Below the pieces are notes generated by a model. The model was not told the DNA's origin, did not search any database, and saw nothing but the letters and a program-made list of their open reading frames with translations. Made by a program: the position numbers and the translations under genes. From Candidatus Fermentibacterota bacterium (GTDB lineage: Bacteria; Fermentibacterota; Fermentibacteria; Fermentibacterales; Fermentibacteraceae): a stretch of 6,893 bases of DNA. This document shows positions 1-5,351 of the stretch, in pieces; the stretch's first letter is position 1; the number at the start of each line of letters is the position of its first letter. Location: positions 1-6,893 of the forward strand of contig JAAYTY010000073.1 in the NCBI GenBank assembly GCA_012523605.1, read 5' to 3'.

Positions 1-1
1 C

Positions 2-283
2 AGGGCTCCTGCGGGGAAGGATCTCGCAACGCTGACCGAGGGTCTTCCCTATTTCGACAGGAAAGCTGTCCTCGGAAGCGTCCTCTACGAGCTGAAGCGC
101 GCCGGCGCCCATGCAGGCGTGGTGCTCGGGCCCGACGGCCAGCCCGAGGGCCTGATAGACACCGACTGCATAGTCGAGGCCATCCTCGGACCGAGAACTG
201 CGGAAATGAAGCCCTTCACAGGTGCTCTGACATGGAGGAACGGTGTCGCGGAGATCGGACCGTCCTGCGCTGATCAGGCCTGA
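2..283 (+). CDS. CBS-pair protein, C-terminal fragment (probably DUF21/CorC-like)
   Basis: The reading frame is open from the window edge and gives the last 93 residues of a protein. Residues about 16-62 look like a CBS repeat in the form found as the second CBS of DUF21/CorC (hemolysin-like, CNNM-related) membrane proteins: LPYFDRKA, then a helix, then AGVVLGPDGQPEGLIDTD, then IVEAILG. In that family the CBS pair binds adenine nucleotides and controls an ion-transport membrane domain. The last 30 residues (MKPFTGALTWRNGVAEIGPS) could be a short remnant of the CorC C-terminal domain, but this is weak. The transmembrane part would lie upstream, outside the window, so the family call is inference; CBS itself is moderately secure. 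The 3' end overlaps the next gene by 41 nt, which suggests co-transcription. Confidence 0.6.
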   Translation, partial: RAPAGKDLATLTEGLPYFDRKAVLGSVLYELKRAGAHAGVVLGPDGQPEGLIDTDCIVEAILGPRTAEMKPFTGALTWRNGVAEIGPSCADQA

Positions 284-2201
284 CGATCCCGGGGAATCCC
301 CGCCGGTGAGCCCCGAGGCCCTGGTGCTGGAGGGTTTCGGCTCGCCGGACGATCTCGGGGAAGACCGCAGGAGGCTCCTTGCGGGCGACATTCCATGGAT
401 AGTGTATTCCGAAGGCTCAACCGCCGCGCTCTGGATGGAATCCGGCGCATGGGGCCTGGTTCCTCCCGGCACCCCGGTGGAAACCGCACTCGGAATGGCC
501 TCGAAGCTGGCCTCGAGAATGGAGTCGTCCCGAAGGGCCAGCCCCCTTACGGGACTTCCTGGAAACGCCGAAATCGCCTCCGTGCTGGAGAGAGAGGTGG
601 TCTCCGGACCCGGGACGGCGGCCTACATCGACATCGCGGATTTCAAGCCATTCAACGACTACTGCGGCTTCGAGGCGGGCGATGCCGCGATACGCCTTCT
701 CGCCATGTGCCTCTCCTCTTGCCTCCCCGGCTTCTTCGTGGGGCACGTCGGGGGTGACGATTTCGTGGCCGTTGGCTCCGGAGAGAGGTTCGCATCGGGT
801 CTCGAGGAGGCGAGGGCGAGGTTCCGCCGGGAGGTGATCTCGCTGTACGGCGAGCGGGACAGGATGGCCGGGGGGATCGAGGCGCTCGACAGGGACGGCG
901 TATACAGATCGTTCGGCTTCCTCGATACCTGCTGTGTCACCGTGACGGGTTCCGGCTGCCGGGACGCCGTCGAGCTGGCGGGAAGGGCGGGGGAGGAGAA
1001 GAAGCGACTGAAGGGCCATTCGCCCCCCGCACGCCCCTGGGAGGCCGCACCCACCCTGGAGGACATTCCCCGCTGGGCCGCGCGCTCGCTGGAATCGGGG
1101 CTCCTCTCCGAGGACGACGTGAAGGCGTTCATCGAGGCCTGCGGCGTCTCGAGGGACCCGTCCATGGAGACCCCGGTACGTAGGATCCTCGACGACAGGT
1201 CGCTTGCCCCCGGAATACGCAAGAGCGCGGCTGCGGCTCTGGGAAGGATAGCGGGGCCAGGAGGGGCGGGGGCTCTGATGGAATCGCTCATGGATTCCAG
1301 CCCCCATGTGCGCACCATGGCTGTCGAGGCGCTGCCCCAGGCGCTGGGGGCCGGTGCCGGGCCTCTCCTCCACAGGGCGGTACGCGACAGGAGCACATGG
1401 GTCAGGAGGGCCGCCCTGAAGGGCCTCGGGGCGGTCAGGGCCGAAGGCGCTGCGGAAAGGCTCCTGGAAGCTGTTTCGGCGGGGGCCGGTGGAAGGACCG
1501 GGCTCGACAGGGAGAGAGAGGCGTCCGCCGCCATGGAGGGCCTTGCACGGCTGGGATCGAGGGAGGCCGGTGACGCGCTCCTCGCGTCCTCCACTCCTGC
1601 GATGAGGCGCGATCCATGGTTCTGGAAGGCTCTTGCCTCTTCGGGCGGCGAGGCCCCCGTCCTGGAACTGGCCTCGCACGCCGGTCGGCTGGAGCCCCTT
1701 GCCTGCGCCGCCCTGGACTCCGTGGATCCCGTGACGATCGCCGACGCCTCGATAGAACCGCTGGAGGAGGCGTGTGCGGCCGTGGTGGATTCCGGAGGCT
1801 GCGTCGAACCCGCGCTATCCTGCCTGTCGCGCATCCCCGGCCGCCCCGGCCGCCTTCTCCGTTCCAGGATCGGAGACTGGCTCTGCACTCTGGGCGGGAG
1901 GAGCCTCGAGATCCTGGCCGAGCTGATAGAGGCCAGGAGGGTGGATCTCCGGGAGGCCGAGGTCGCGCGATTCGCCGGACGCATCATGTCGGGGGGGCCG
2001 GTCCCGACATCGGCCGCGGCATCCATCCTCAGGACGGTCGCCCGGTCCGGGAGCGCGAGGCCCGGATGGCTGAGGAAACTTCTGAGGCACCCCCGCGTGG
2101 AGATGAGGATGGCTGCCTCGGAAGCGGTATCCGTGATGCTGAGGAATCTGGTTGCGCAGGGGCGGGAGGGAGGCGTGGAAGATGATCCCGATAAGGGATG
2201 A
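243..2201 (+). CDS. GGDEF (GGDDF variant) - HEAT repeat fusion protein
   Basis: The product is 652 aa with no signal peptide or membrane helix, so it is probably cytoplasmic. Residues about 24-92 resemble the second half of a receiver fold (ALVLEGF, PWIVYSE, GLVPPGTP plus a helix) without a usable phosphorylation site; this is tentative. Residues about 97-258 are a GGDEF domain: PLTGLPGN at 101-108, the metal/substrate segment DIADFKPFND at 130-139, and GGDDF at 170-174. The RxxD inhibitory site is absent. GGDDF keeps the third-position acidic residue but has Asp for the usual fourth-position Glu, so it may make c-di-GMP, bind GTP only, or be inactive. Residues about 305-415 and 606-634 are HEAT/PBS-lyase-like helical repeats, with weaker helical repeats between, giving a protein-binding C-terminal half. 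The GTG start at 243 has GGAGG at 234-238; an in-frame stop at 228-230 rules out an earlier start, and GTG 306 lacks a good binding site. The gene overlaps its upstream neighbour by 41 nt and the rhomboid gene by 20 nt. Confidence 0.85.
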   Translation: MSRRSDRPALIRPDDPGESPPVSPEALVLEGFGSPDDLGEDRRRLLAGDIPWIVYSEGSTAALWMESGAWGLVPPGTPVETALGMASKLASRMESSRRASPLTGLPGNAEIASVLEREVVSGPGTAAYIDIADFKPFNDYCGFEAGDAAIRLLAMCLSSCLPGFFVGHVGGDDFVAVGSGERFASGLEEARARFRREVISLYGERDRMAGGIEALDRDGVYRSFGFLDTCCVTVTGSGCRDAVELAGRAGEEKKRLKGHSPPARPWEAAPTLEDIPRWAARSLESGLLSEDDVKAFIEACGVSRDPSMETPVRRILDDRSLAPGIRKSAAAALGRIAGPGGAGALMESLMDSSPHVRTMAVEALPQALGAGAGPLLHRAVRDRSTWVRRAALKGLGAVRAEGAAERLLEAVSAGAGGRTGLDREREASAAMEGLARLGSREAGDALLASSTPAMRRDPWFWKALASSGGEAPVLELASHAGRLEPLACAALDSVDPVTIADASIEPLEEACAAVVDSGGCVEPALSCLSRIPGRPGRLLRSRIGDWLCTLGGRSLEILAELIEARRVDLREAEVARFAGRIMSGGPVPTSAAASILRTVARSGSARPGWLRKLLRHPRVEMRMAASEAVSVMLRNLVAQGREGGVEDDPDKG

Positions 2202-2898
2202 GAACCCCGTGAGCCGCGCCCCCGTCGTCACGAGGCTTCTCATAGCCGTCAACATCGCGGTCTTCCTGCTCTCGGCGACGGGGGGGCTCGAGCGGGCGGT
2301 GGAGGGTTTCGGGGCAGTGCCCCGCCTGGTGACCGCCGGGCTTGGGCTGGAGGAGACTCCGGACTCGAGACCGCCGGCATGGCACGCAGGCGTCGGAAAG
2401 ACGGCTGCACCGCGGCAGGATGTGCCGCCCCTGCTCACCCTCGTCACGTGCATGTTCCTTCACGGCGGGCTGATGCACCTTGCGGGCAACATGTGGTTCC
2501 TGTGGATCTTCGGCGACAATGTCGAGGACCGGATGGGACGAGTCCGCTTCCTGCTCTTCTATCTCGTGTGCGGGCTCTGCTCCTCGGCCGTCCACATCGC
2601 CTCGGATCCGTCGTCGCCCGTTCCGATGATCGGTGCCTCCGGAGCGATCTCGGGGGTCATGGGAGCCTACATGAGGCTGTTCCCGGGAGCCAGGGTCATC
2701 ACCCTGGTTCCGTTCTTCCTGTACATCCAGTTCGTACGGATACCCGCGGCGGTGTTCCTCGGCGTATGGTTCCTCCTGCAGGTTGTCAGCTCGGGTTCGG
2801 GAGGCGATATAGCGTGGTATGCGCACATAGGGGGATTCGTCGCCGGGCTGGTTCTGGCCGGAATGCCGGGGAGCCGGCGCCGCGAGAGATGGAGGTGA
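2182..2898 (+). CDS. Rhomboid family intramembrane serine protease
   Basis: This 238-aa membrane protein cleaves transmembrane substrates within the lipid bilayer. Six hydrophobic segments are visible at about residues 16-34, 88-110, 119-140, 147-166, 186-202 and 211-227. The active-site elements are complete: HxxxN (H99, N103) in the second segment, GASG with nucleophile S153 in the fourth, and AHIGG with H215 in the sixth. The N-terminal MIPIRDENP and the WFLWIFGDNVEDRMG stretch are typical of the common bacterial six-helix rhomboid subfamily, and the length is normal. A charged loop of about 50 residues separates the first two helices. The ATG at 2182 has GGAGG at 2169-2173 with 8-nt spacing. 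An in-frame TTG at 2152 would add ten residues ahead of the conserved N-terminus and is less likely. The start lies inside the upstream gene (20-nt overlap), and the next gene begins 3 nt after the stop. The substrate is unknown; a partner encoded in this operon is possible but unproven. Confidence 0.95.
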   Translation: MIPIRDENPVSRAPVVTRLLIAVNIAVFLLSATGGLERAVEGFGAVPRLVTAGLGLEETPDSRPPAWHAGVGKTAAPRQDVPPLLTLVTCMFLHGGLMHLAGNMWFLWIFGDNVEDRMGRVRFLLFYLVCGLCSSAVHIASDPSSPVPMIGASGAISGVMGAYMRLFPGARVITLVPFFLYIQFVRIPAAVFLGVWFLLQVVSSGSGGDIAWYAHIGGFVAGLVLAGMPGSRRRERWR

Positions 2899-2901
2899 GC
2901 T

Positions 2902-3753
2902 GTGAACAGGGCATCCGACAATCCTGAGACCGGTACTGCACCGACCGGAGACGGCGGAGCGGGGCTCGCCTTCGAGCCGGACATCGAGGGGCAGAACACC
3001 ATCCTGCGCAGCCTGCCTCTTCCGGTGATGATCACGGAGGCGTCCTCCGGCAGGTTCCTGGAATTGAACGACGCGGCACTGGCGCTGTTCGGAGTGAAGC
3101 GACAGGACATCCTGGGGAAGACCCCCACCGACGCCGGAGTGGACCTGGTCATCGACTACTCGTCCGGCAGCAGGTCCAGCCCTCGCGCCTCAGTGGCGAT
3201 GGTGAAGGACACGGCCGGAGCCCGGGTCTCGTGCCGGCTCTTCTCGACACATGCCGACGCCGGCGGCAGGCGCATAGTCATCAGCGTTCTGCTCGACTCG
3301 CAACTGGAGTCCGTCGTGAAGGGCAGGTCCTCGAGGCAGGAGTCAGTTCCCGGTCACGGCGAGGCGGAAGCCCGCCAGCCCCAGACCTTCACTGGGAAGC
3401 CCGTTGTCATGCTGGTGGAACCTGAGGAGGCTGCGCGGGAGGCGGACGCCGGAATGCTCGCCATGCTCGGTTTCGACGTGGTGTCCGGAGCGTCGATGAC
3501 CGAGGTGCTCGGCGTCGTATCCGCAGCCCGGAAGCGGCCGGTGCTGGTCATCGCCGACCATCCCTCGACCACCCATGACGAGCTCACGATGGTTTCGGGA
3601 GTGCTCCCCGGCGTGCCCTTCGTGCTTCCACACGAGCCCGGACAGGCTCCGCCCGACGGATACGCCCCCGGCCCGATGGCGATTGTTCAGAAGCCTCTCT
3701 CGATCAACGATCTCGCCGATGCGGTTTCCAGGCTGCTCGCAAGAGGCAGGTAA
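2902..3753 (+). CDS. PAS domain protein with C-terminal receiver-like domain
   Basis: The product is 283 aa, soluble, with a low-complexity N-terminus of about 28 residues. Residues about 32-135 form a PAS sensor domain (LPLPVMITEASSGRFLELND, then ALALFGVKRQDILGKT, ending in the strand RRIVISVLLD). A polar linker at about 136-164 leads to a receiver-like fold at 166-281: VVMLVEPEE replaces the usual acidic DD pocket, D219 in VLVIADHPS aligns with the phosphoacceptor Asp, and K264 in IVQKPLS aligns with the conserved Lys. The usual Thr/Ser in the fourth strand is replaced (VPFVLP). No histidine kinase HisKA or ATPase core lies between the two domains, so the protein resembles a hybrid sensor kinase without its kinase. 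It could be a single-step sensor or scaffold; phosphorylation is uncertain. The GTG start at 2902 is set by a strong GGAGGT at 2891-2896 with 5-nt spacing, 3 nt after the rhomboid stop. It appears to be the last gene of the operon. Confidence 0.8.
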   Translation: MNRASDNPETGTAPTGDGGAGLAFEPDIEGQNTILRSLPLPVMITEASSGRFLELNDAALALFGVKRQDILGKTPTDAGVDLVIDYSSGSRSSPRASVAMVKDTAGARVSCRLFSTHADAGGRRIVISVLLDSQLESVVKGRSSRQESVPGHGEAEARQPQTFTGKPVVMLVEPEEAAREADAGMLAMLGFDVVSGASMTEVLGVVSAARKRPVLVIADHPSTTHDELTMVSGVLPGVPFVLPHEPGQAPPDGYAPGPMAIVQKPLSINDLADAVSRLLARGR

Positions 3754-3880
3754 AGCGGCCGTAAAAGCAGCCTGACGCAGGGCACGGGGAAGCCGGAAAC
3801 CCATCCCGCCGCGAAGACCGCGTGTTCCGGAAGCTCTTGGTGCCATTCTCATTCCGGCAGAGCCTGGCAAGGTGATTCAG
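3754..3880. other. Intergenic stretch, possible decayed repeat copy
   Basis: No gene, promoter or clear intrinsic terminator is visible here after the PAS-receiver stop. The part from about 3839 onward shares short matches in the same order with the repeat units that follow (GGTGCC, then GCAGAGCC, then CCCTC at 3881), so it may be an eroded fourth copy that has lost its hairpins. This is a weak, eye-made alignment. Confidence 0.3.
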
Positions 3881-3887
3881 CCCTCTC

Positions 3888-3910
3888 GTTGTTTCGGAGG
3901 CCGAAACAAC
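3888..3910. repeat. Perfect inverted repeat, hairpin 1 of unit 1
   Basis: The arms GTTGTTTCGG and CCGAAACAAC form a perfect 10-bp stem around a 3-nt AGG loop. The same sequence recurs exactly at 3974-3996 in unit 2. Confidence 0.85.
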
Positions 3911-4060
3911 TGCCGGGTGCCTCGTTTCTGCTGGCGCAGAGCCGGATGTCGAAGCGATCGTCTTCACCCTCTCGTTGTTTCGGAGGCCGAAACAACTGCC
4001 GGGTGCCTCGTTTCTGCGAACGCAGAGCCGGAAATCGAAGGATTCGTCTTCGACCCTTTC

Positions 4061-4083
4061 GCACATTCGCGGAGCGAATGTGC
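4061..4083. repeat. Perfect inverted repeat, hairpin 1 of unit 3 (compensatory variant)
   Basis: The arms GCACATTCGC and GCGAATGTGC form a perfect 10-bp stem with a GGA loop. It occupies the same place in the unit as the hairpins at 3888 and 3974 but has five different bases per arm. Pairing is kept while sequence is not. Confidence 0.85.
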
Positions 4084-4091
4084 TGTCGGGT

Positions 4092-4121
4092 CGCTCGTTT
4101 CTGCGAACGCAGAAACGAGCG
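4092..4121. repeat. 14-bp perfect hairpin abutting the tRNA-Leu 3' end
   Basis: The arms CGCTCGTTTCTGCG and CGCAGAAACGAGCG pair perfectly over 14 bp around AA (TT on the minus strand). On the minus strand it begins on the first base after the encoded CCA of tRNA-Leu. No T-run follows in that direction, so it is not a classical intrinsic terminator. It could stabilise or define the tRNA trailer. In units 1 and 2 the same place forms only 5-6 bp. Confidence 0.8.
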
Positions 4122-4207
4122 TGGTGCCTGAGGAGGGATTCGAACCCTCACGCCCTGGTGGACAGCGGATTTTGAGTCCGCCGCGTCTGCCGTTCCGCCA
4201 CTCCGGC
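4122..4207 (-). tRNA. tRNA-Leu (anticodon CAA)
   Basis: On the minus strand this folds as a class II tRNA of 83 nt plus encoded CCA. The D arm follows TGGCGGAA. The anticodon stem GCGGA/TCCGC closes the loop CTCAAAA with anticodon CAA (reads UUG). A long variable arm has a 4-bp stem, and the T arm is GAGGG-TTCGAAT-CCCTC. Discriminator A73 and the long variable arm fit leucine. The acceptor stem GCCGGAG/CTCAGGC pairs at six of seven positions, with a G4-A69 mismatch. CCA is at 4122-4124. It is transcribed away from the other two tRNAs and ends against the hairpin repeat array. Confidence 0.95.
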
Positions 4208-4215
4208 CCGATGCG

Positions 4216-4245
4216 AATGTAGCCGGCCCGGACGGGCAAGGTCAA
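4216..4245 (-). promoter_or_regulatory. Promoter of tRNA-Leu
   Basis: On the minus strand, TTGACC (4240-4245) is separated by 18 nt from TACATT (4216-4221), each close to the sigma70 -35 and -10 consensus. The tRNA 5' end lies 8 nt further on, which leaves room for a very short leader. Confidence 0.6.
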
Positions 4246-4258
4246 CGAACGTTCCTTC

Positions 4259-4288
4259 TTGACAACTCCTCCGTGTCTCCCATACTAT
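4259..4288 (+). promoter_or_regulatory. Promoter of the plus-strand tRNA operon
   Basis: A perfect -35 TTGACA (4259-4264) is followed after 18 nt by TACTAT (4283-4288), four of six matches to the -10 consensus. The first tRNA starts 11 nt after the -10. It is divergent from the tRNA-Leu promoter, with only 13 nt between the two -35 boxes. Confidence 0.75.
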
Positions 4289-4299
4289 GCCGTTTCAAC

Positions 4300-4376
4300 G
4301 GGCCCATAGCTCAGTTGGCTAGAGCCACCGGCTCATAACCGGTCGGTCCCTGGTTCGAGTCCAGGTGGGCCCACCA
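4300..4376 (+). tRNA. tRNA with anticodon CAT (Ile2 or elongator Met)
   Basis: A complete cloverleaf of 77 nt including encoded CCA (4374-4376). Acceptor GGGCCCA/TGGGCCC, D stem GCTC/GAGC, anticodon stem ACCGG/CCGGT with loop CTCATAA, T arm CCTGG-TTCGAGT-CCAGG, discriminator A. The first pair G1-C72 is formed and the anticodon stem lacks three G-C pairs ending at the loop, so it is not the initiator. The acceptor carries C4-G69 and C5-G68, the pairs that lysidine synthetase TilS uses in E. coli to choose tRNA-Ile2 over tRNA-Met, and the GGCTCATAACC arm resembles the Bacillus tRNA-Ile2. Ile2 (C34 modified to lysidine, reading AUA) is therefore a real option. The exact identity is unresolved. 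Confidence 0.95.
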
Positions 4377-4384
4377 GAATCGAG

Positions 4385-4461
4385 GGGCGGGTAGCTCAGC
4401 TGGCTAGAGCACAAGCTTCACACGTTTGGGGTCGCAGGTTCGAATCCTGTCCCGCCCACCA
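4385..4461 (+). tRNA. tRNA-Val (anticodon CAC)
   Basis: A complete 77-nt cloverleaf including encoded CCA (4459-4461). Acceptor GGGCGGG/CCCGCCC, D stem GCTC/GAGC, anticodon stem CAAGC/GTTTG (one G-T wobble) with loop TTCACAC, giving CAC, which reads GUG. T arm GCAGG-TTCGAAT-CCTGT, discriminator A. It lies 8 nt after the preceding tRNA, so both are cut from one transcript. Confidence 0.95.
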
Positions 4462-4489
4462 CCAAGCAGGGGCGTCCAGTGCGCCGCCG

Positions 4490-4527
4490 GGGCAGAGTTG
4501 ACCCCGGGCGGAAATCCGGATCTGCCC
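4490..4527 (+). other. Inverted repeat ahead of the terminator
   Basis: GGGCAGA (4490-4496) can pair with TCTGCCC (4521-4527), enclosing further small palindromes. It ends on the base before the terminator stem begins, so the two helices could stack, or compete with alternative pairings, in the leader of the zinc-ribbon gene. Confidence 0.4.
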
Positions 4528-4559
4528 GCGGGGTGCGCCTCAAGGCGCGCCCCGCTTTT
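4528..4559 (+). terminator. Intrinsic terminator/attenuator after the tRNA operon
   Basis: GCGGGGTGCGCC (4528-4539) pairs over 12 bp (one T-G wobble) with GGCGCGCCCCGC (4544-4555) around a TCAA loop, followed by TTTTC. This is a strong rho-independent hairpin, though its T-run is only four long. It ends the tRNA transcript but lies just 21 nt before the next start codon, so some read-through is likely needed downstream. Confidence 0.85.
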
Positions 4560-4580
4560 CATTCGAGCCCGAGGAGGACG

Positions 4581-5351
4581 ATGGAGCACCCATTGAAGAC
4601 CGGTGAGGAGAGCCCCGGCGGCAACGCAGGCGGGCTGAGGCTGCTCTTCGCGCTCCAGATGCTGGACAGCGAGATGGACAGGACGAGAAGCGATCTCGAG
4701 CGCATTCCAGGCGAGATGGCGATCGCCGACAAGGAACTGGTCTCGGCCAGGGAGGAGTACGCCGGCGCCGAGAAGAAGCTGGCGGAGATCAGGGAGGGCC
4801 AGGTTGCCTGCGAGAAAGAGCGGTCCGAAGCCACTGCGAGGATGGCGGATTACAGAACCCGTCAGAGCAGTCTGAAAACCAACGAAGAGTACAGGGCCAT
4901 GACGGCACAGATCGAGTTCGTCAGACAGGCAATCGATGCGATCGACGTGAGGGTGATCGAGCTGATGTATGCCGAGGACGAGGAGAAGGCGGGCCTGGAG
5001 GCGGCTAAGAGGAAGCTCGACCGGAGCATGGAAAGGGTGCAGAGAAAGAAGCAGCTTCTCGAACAGAGGGCCGAGGATCTCGAAAGGGCCCTGCGCGACA
5101 TCGAGAGCCGCAGGGCTGCGCTTGTCCCGGACATCAACATCAGGCTGCTCAGGAAGTACGAACAGCTCCGGGCCTCGGGAAAGCCCAACGCGGTCGTCCA
5201 GCTCACGAGATGTGCCTGCGGAGGCTGTCTGACCCACGTACCCCCCCAGCACGCTGTCGAGATCGAGGCGGGAACGATGTACAACTGTCCGATCTGCGGC
5301 AGATTCGTAGTCTCCGGCGGGGAACCGCAGAACGGGACGCAGGTTGTATGA
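4581..5351 (+). CDS. Zinc-ribbon coiled-coil protein (zf-RING_7/DUF164, CdsZ-like)
   Basis: The product is 256 aa and soluble. Residues about 18-185 form a long charged, helical coiled-coil hairpin, including the family-typical TNEEYRAMTAQIEF at about 100-113. Residues about 208-245 form a C4 zinc ribbon with C213-x2-C216 and C236-x2-C239 (CGGC ... CPICGR); C211 is an extra nearby cysteine. The length and layout match the zf-RING_7 family, whose characterised member CdsZ binds zinc and connects to division control; its exact role here is unknown. Family members lie beside rnpB in other bacteria, including mycobacteria as I recall, which fits the present arrangement. The ATG at 4581 is preceded by GAGGAGG at 4571-4577 with a short 3-nt spacing. 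An in-frame GTG at 4479 is rejected because the extension would read through the terminator hairpin. No promoter fits between the terminator and the start. The stop overlaps a possible rnpB -10 box. Confidence 0.88.
   Translation: MEHPLKTGEESPGGNAGGLRLLFALQMLDSEMDRTRSDLERIPGEMAIADKELVSAREEYAGAEKKLAEIREGQVACEKERSEATARMADYRTRQSSLKTNEEYRAMTAQIEFVRQAIDAIDVRVIELMYAEDEEKAGLEAAKRKLDRSMERVQRKKQLLEQRAEDLERALRDIESRRAALVPDINIRLLRKYEQLRASGKPNAVVQLTRCACGGCLTHVPPQHAVEIEAGTMYNCPICGRFVVSGGEPQNGTQVV

Larger units (their letters stand above)
3881..4121. repeat. Three tandem ~86-nt hairpin repeat units
   Basis: The units run 3881-3966, 3967-4053 and 4054-4121 (the last cut short by the tRNA), with periods of 86 and 87 nt. 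Each starts CCCTCTCG or CCCTTTCG, forms a hairpin with a 10-bp stem and 3-nt loop, continues with TGCCGGGTGCCTCGTTTCTGC or a variant, forms a second hairpin, and (in the first two) ends with a GAAG...CTTC inverted pair. The first hairpin is identical in units 1 and 2 (3888-3910, 3974-3996). In unit 3 (4061-4083) five positions per arm differ, yet every pair is retained. The array lies between convergent transcription units, a place typical of REP/BIME-like elements, and may act as a bidirectional transcription stop or mRNA 3' protector. Confidence 0.85.

Noticed and set aside
306..308. Alternative GTG start of the GGDEF-HEAT gene
   Set aside because: It would remove the overlap with the CBS gene but has no suitable ribosome binding site; GTG 243 has GGAGG 4 nt upstream.
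417..2026. Long minus-strand open frames opposite the GGDEF-HEAT gene
   Set aside because: High GC leaves few stops on the antisense strand. The translations show no domain, are rich in Arg/Pro/Ser, and oppose a gene with clear conserved motifs and a ribosome binding site.
2152..2181. Upstream TTG start of the rhomboid
   Set aside because: It adds ten charged residues before the family-typical MIPIRDENP start and lacks the well-placed GGAGG that serves ATG 2182.
3825..3856. CCGGAA ... TTCCGG inverted pair as terminator of the signalling operon
   Set aside because: The stem is only 6 bp with a loop of over 20 nt and no T-run follows.
3881..4121. CRISPR array
   Set aside because: The units are about 86 nt, nearly identical along their whole length, and lack unique spacers; there are only three.
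3872..4245. Small open frames in the repeat region, both strands
   Set aside because: They run through the hairpin repeats and the tRNA-Leu gene, lack ribosome binding sites, and merely repeat the unit in translation.
4498..4526. TTGACC as a -35 box for the zinc-ribbon gene
   Set aside because: No -10-like hexamer lies at 16-19 nt downstream; that position is GC-rich and part of the inverted repeat.
4479..4580. Upstream GTG extension of the zinc-ribbon protein
   Set aside because: The extra 34 residues would be encoded across the terminator hairpin and are Arg/Gly-rich without family similarity; ATG 4581 has a GAGGAGG site.
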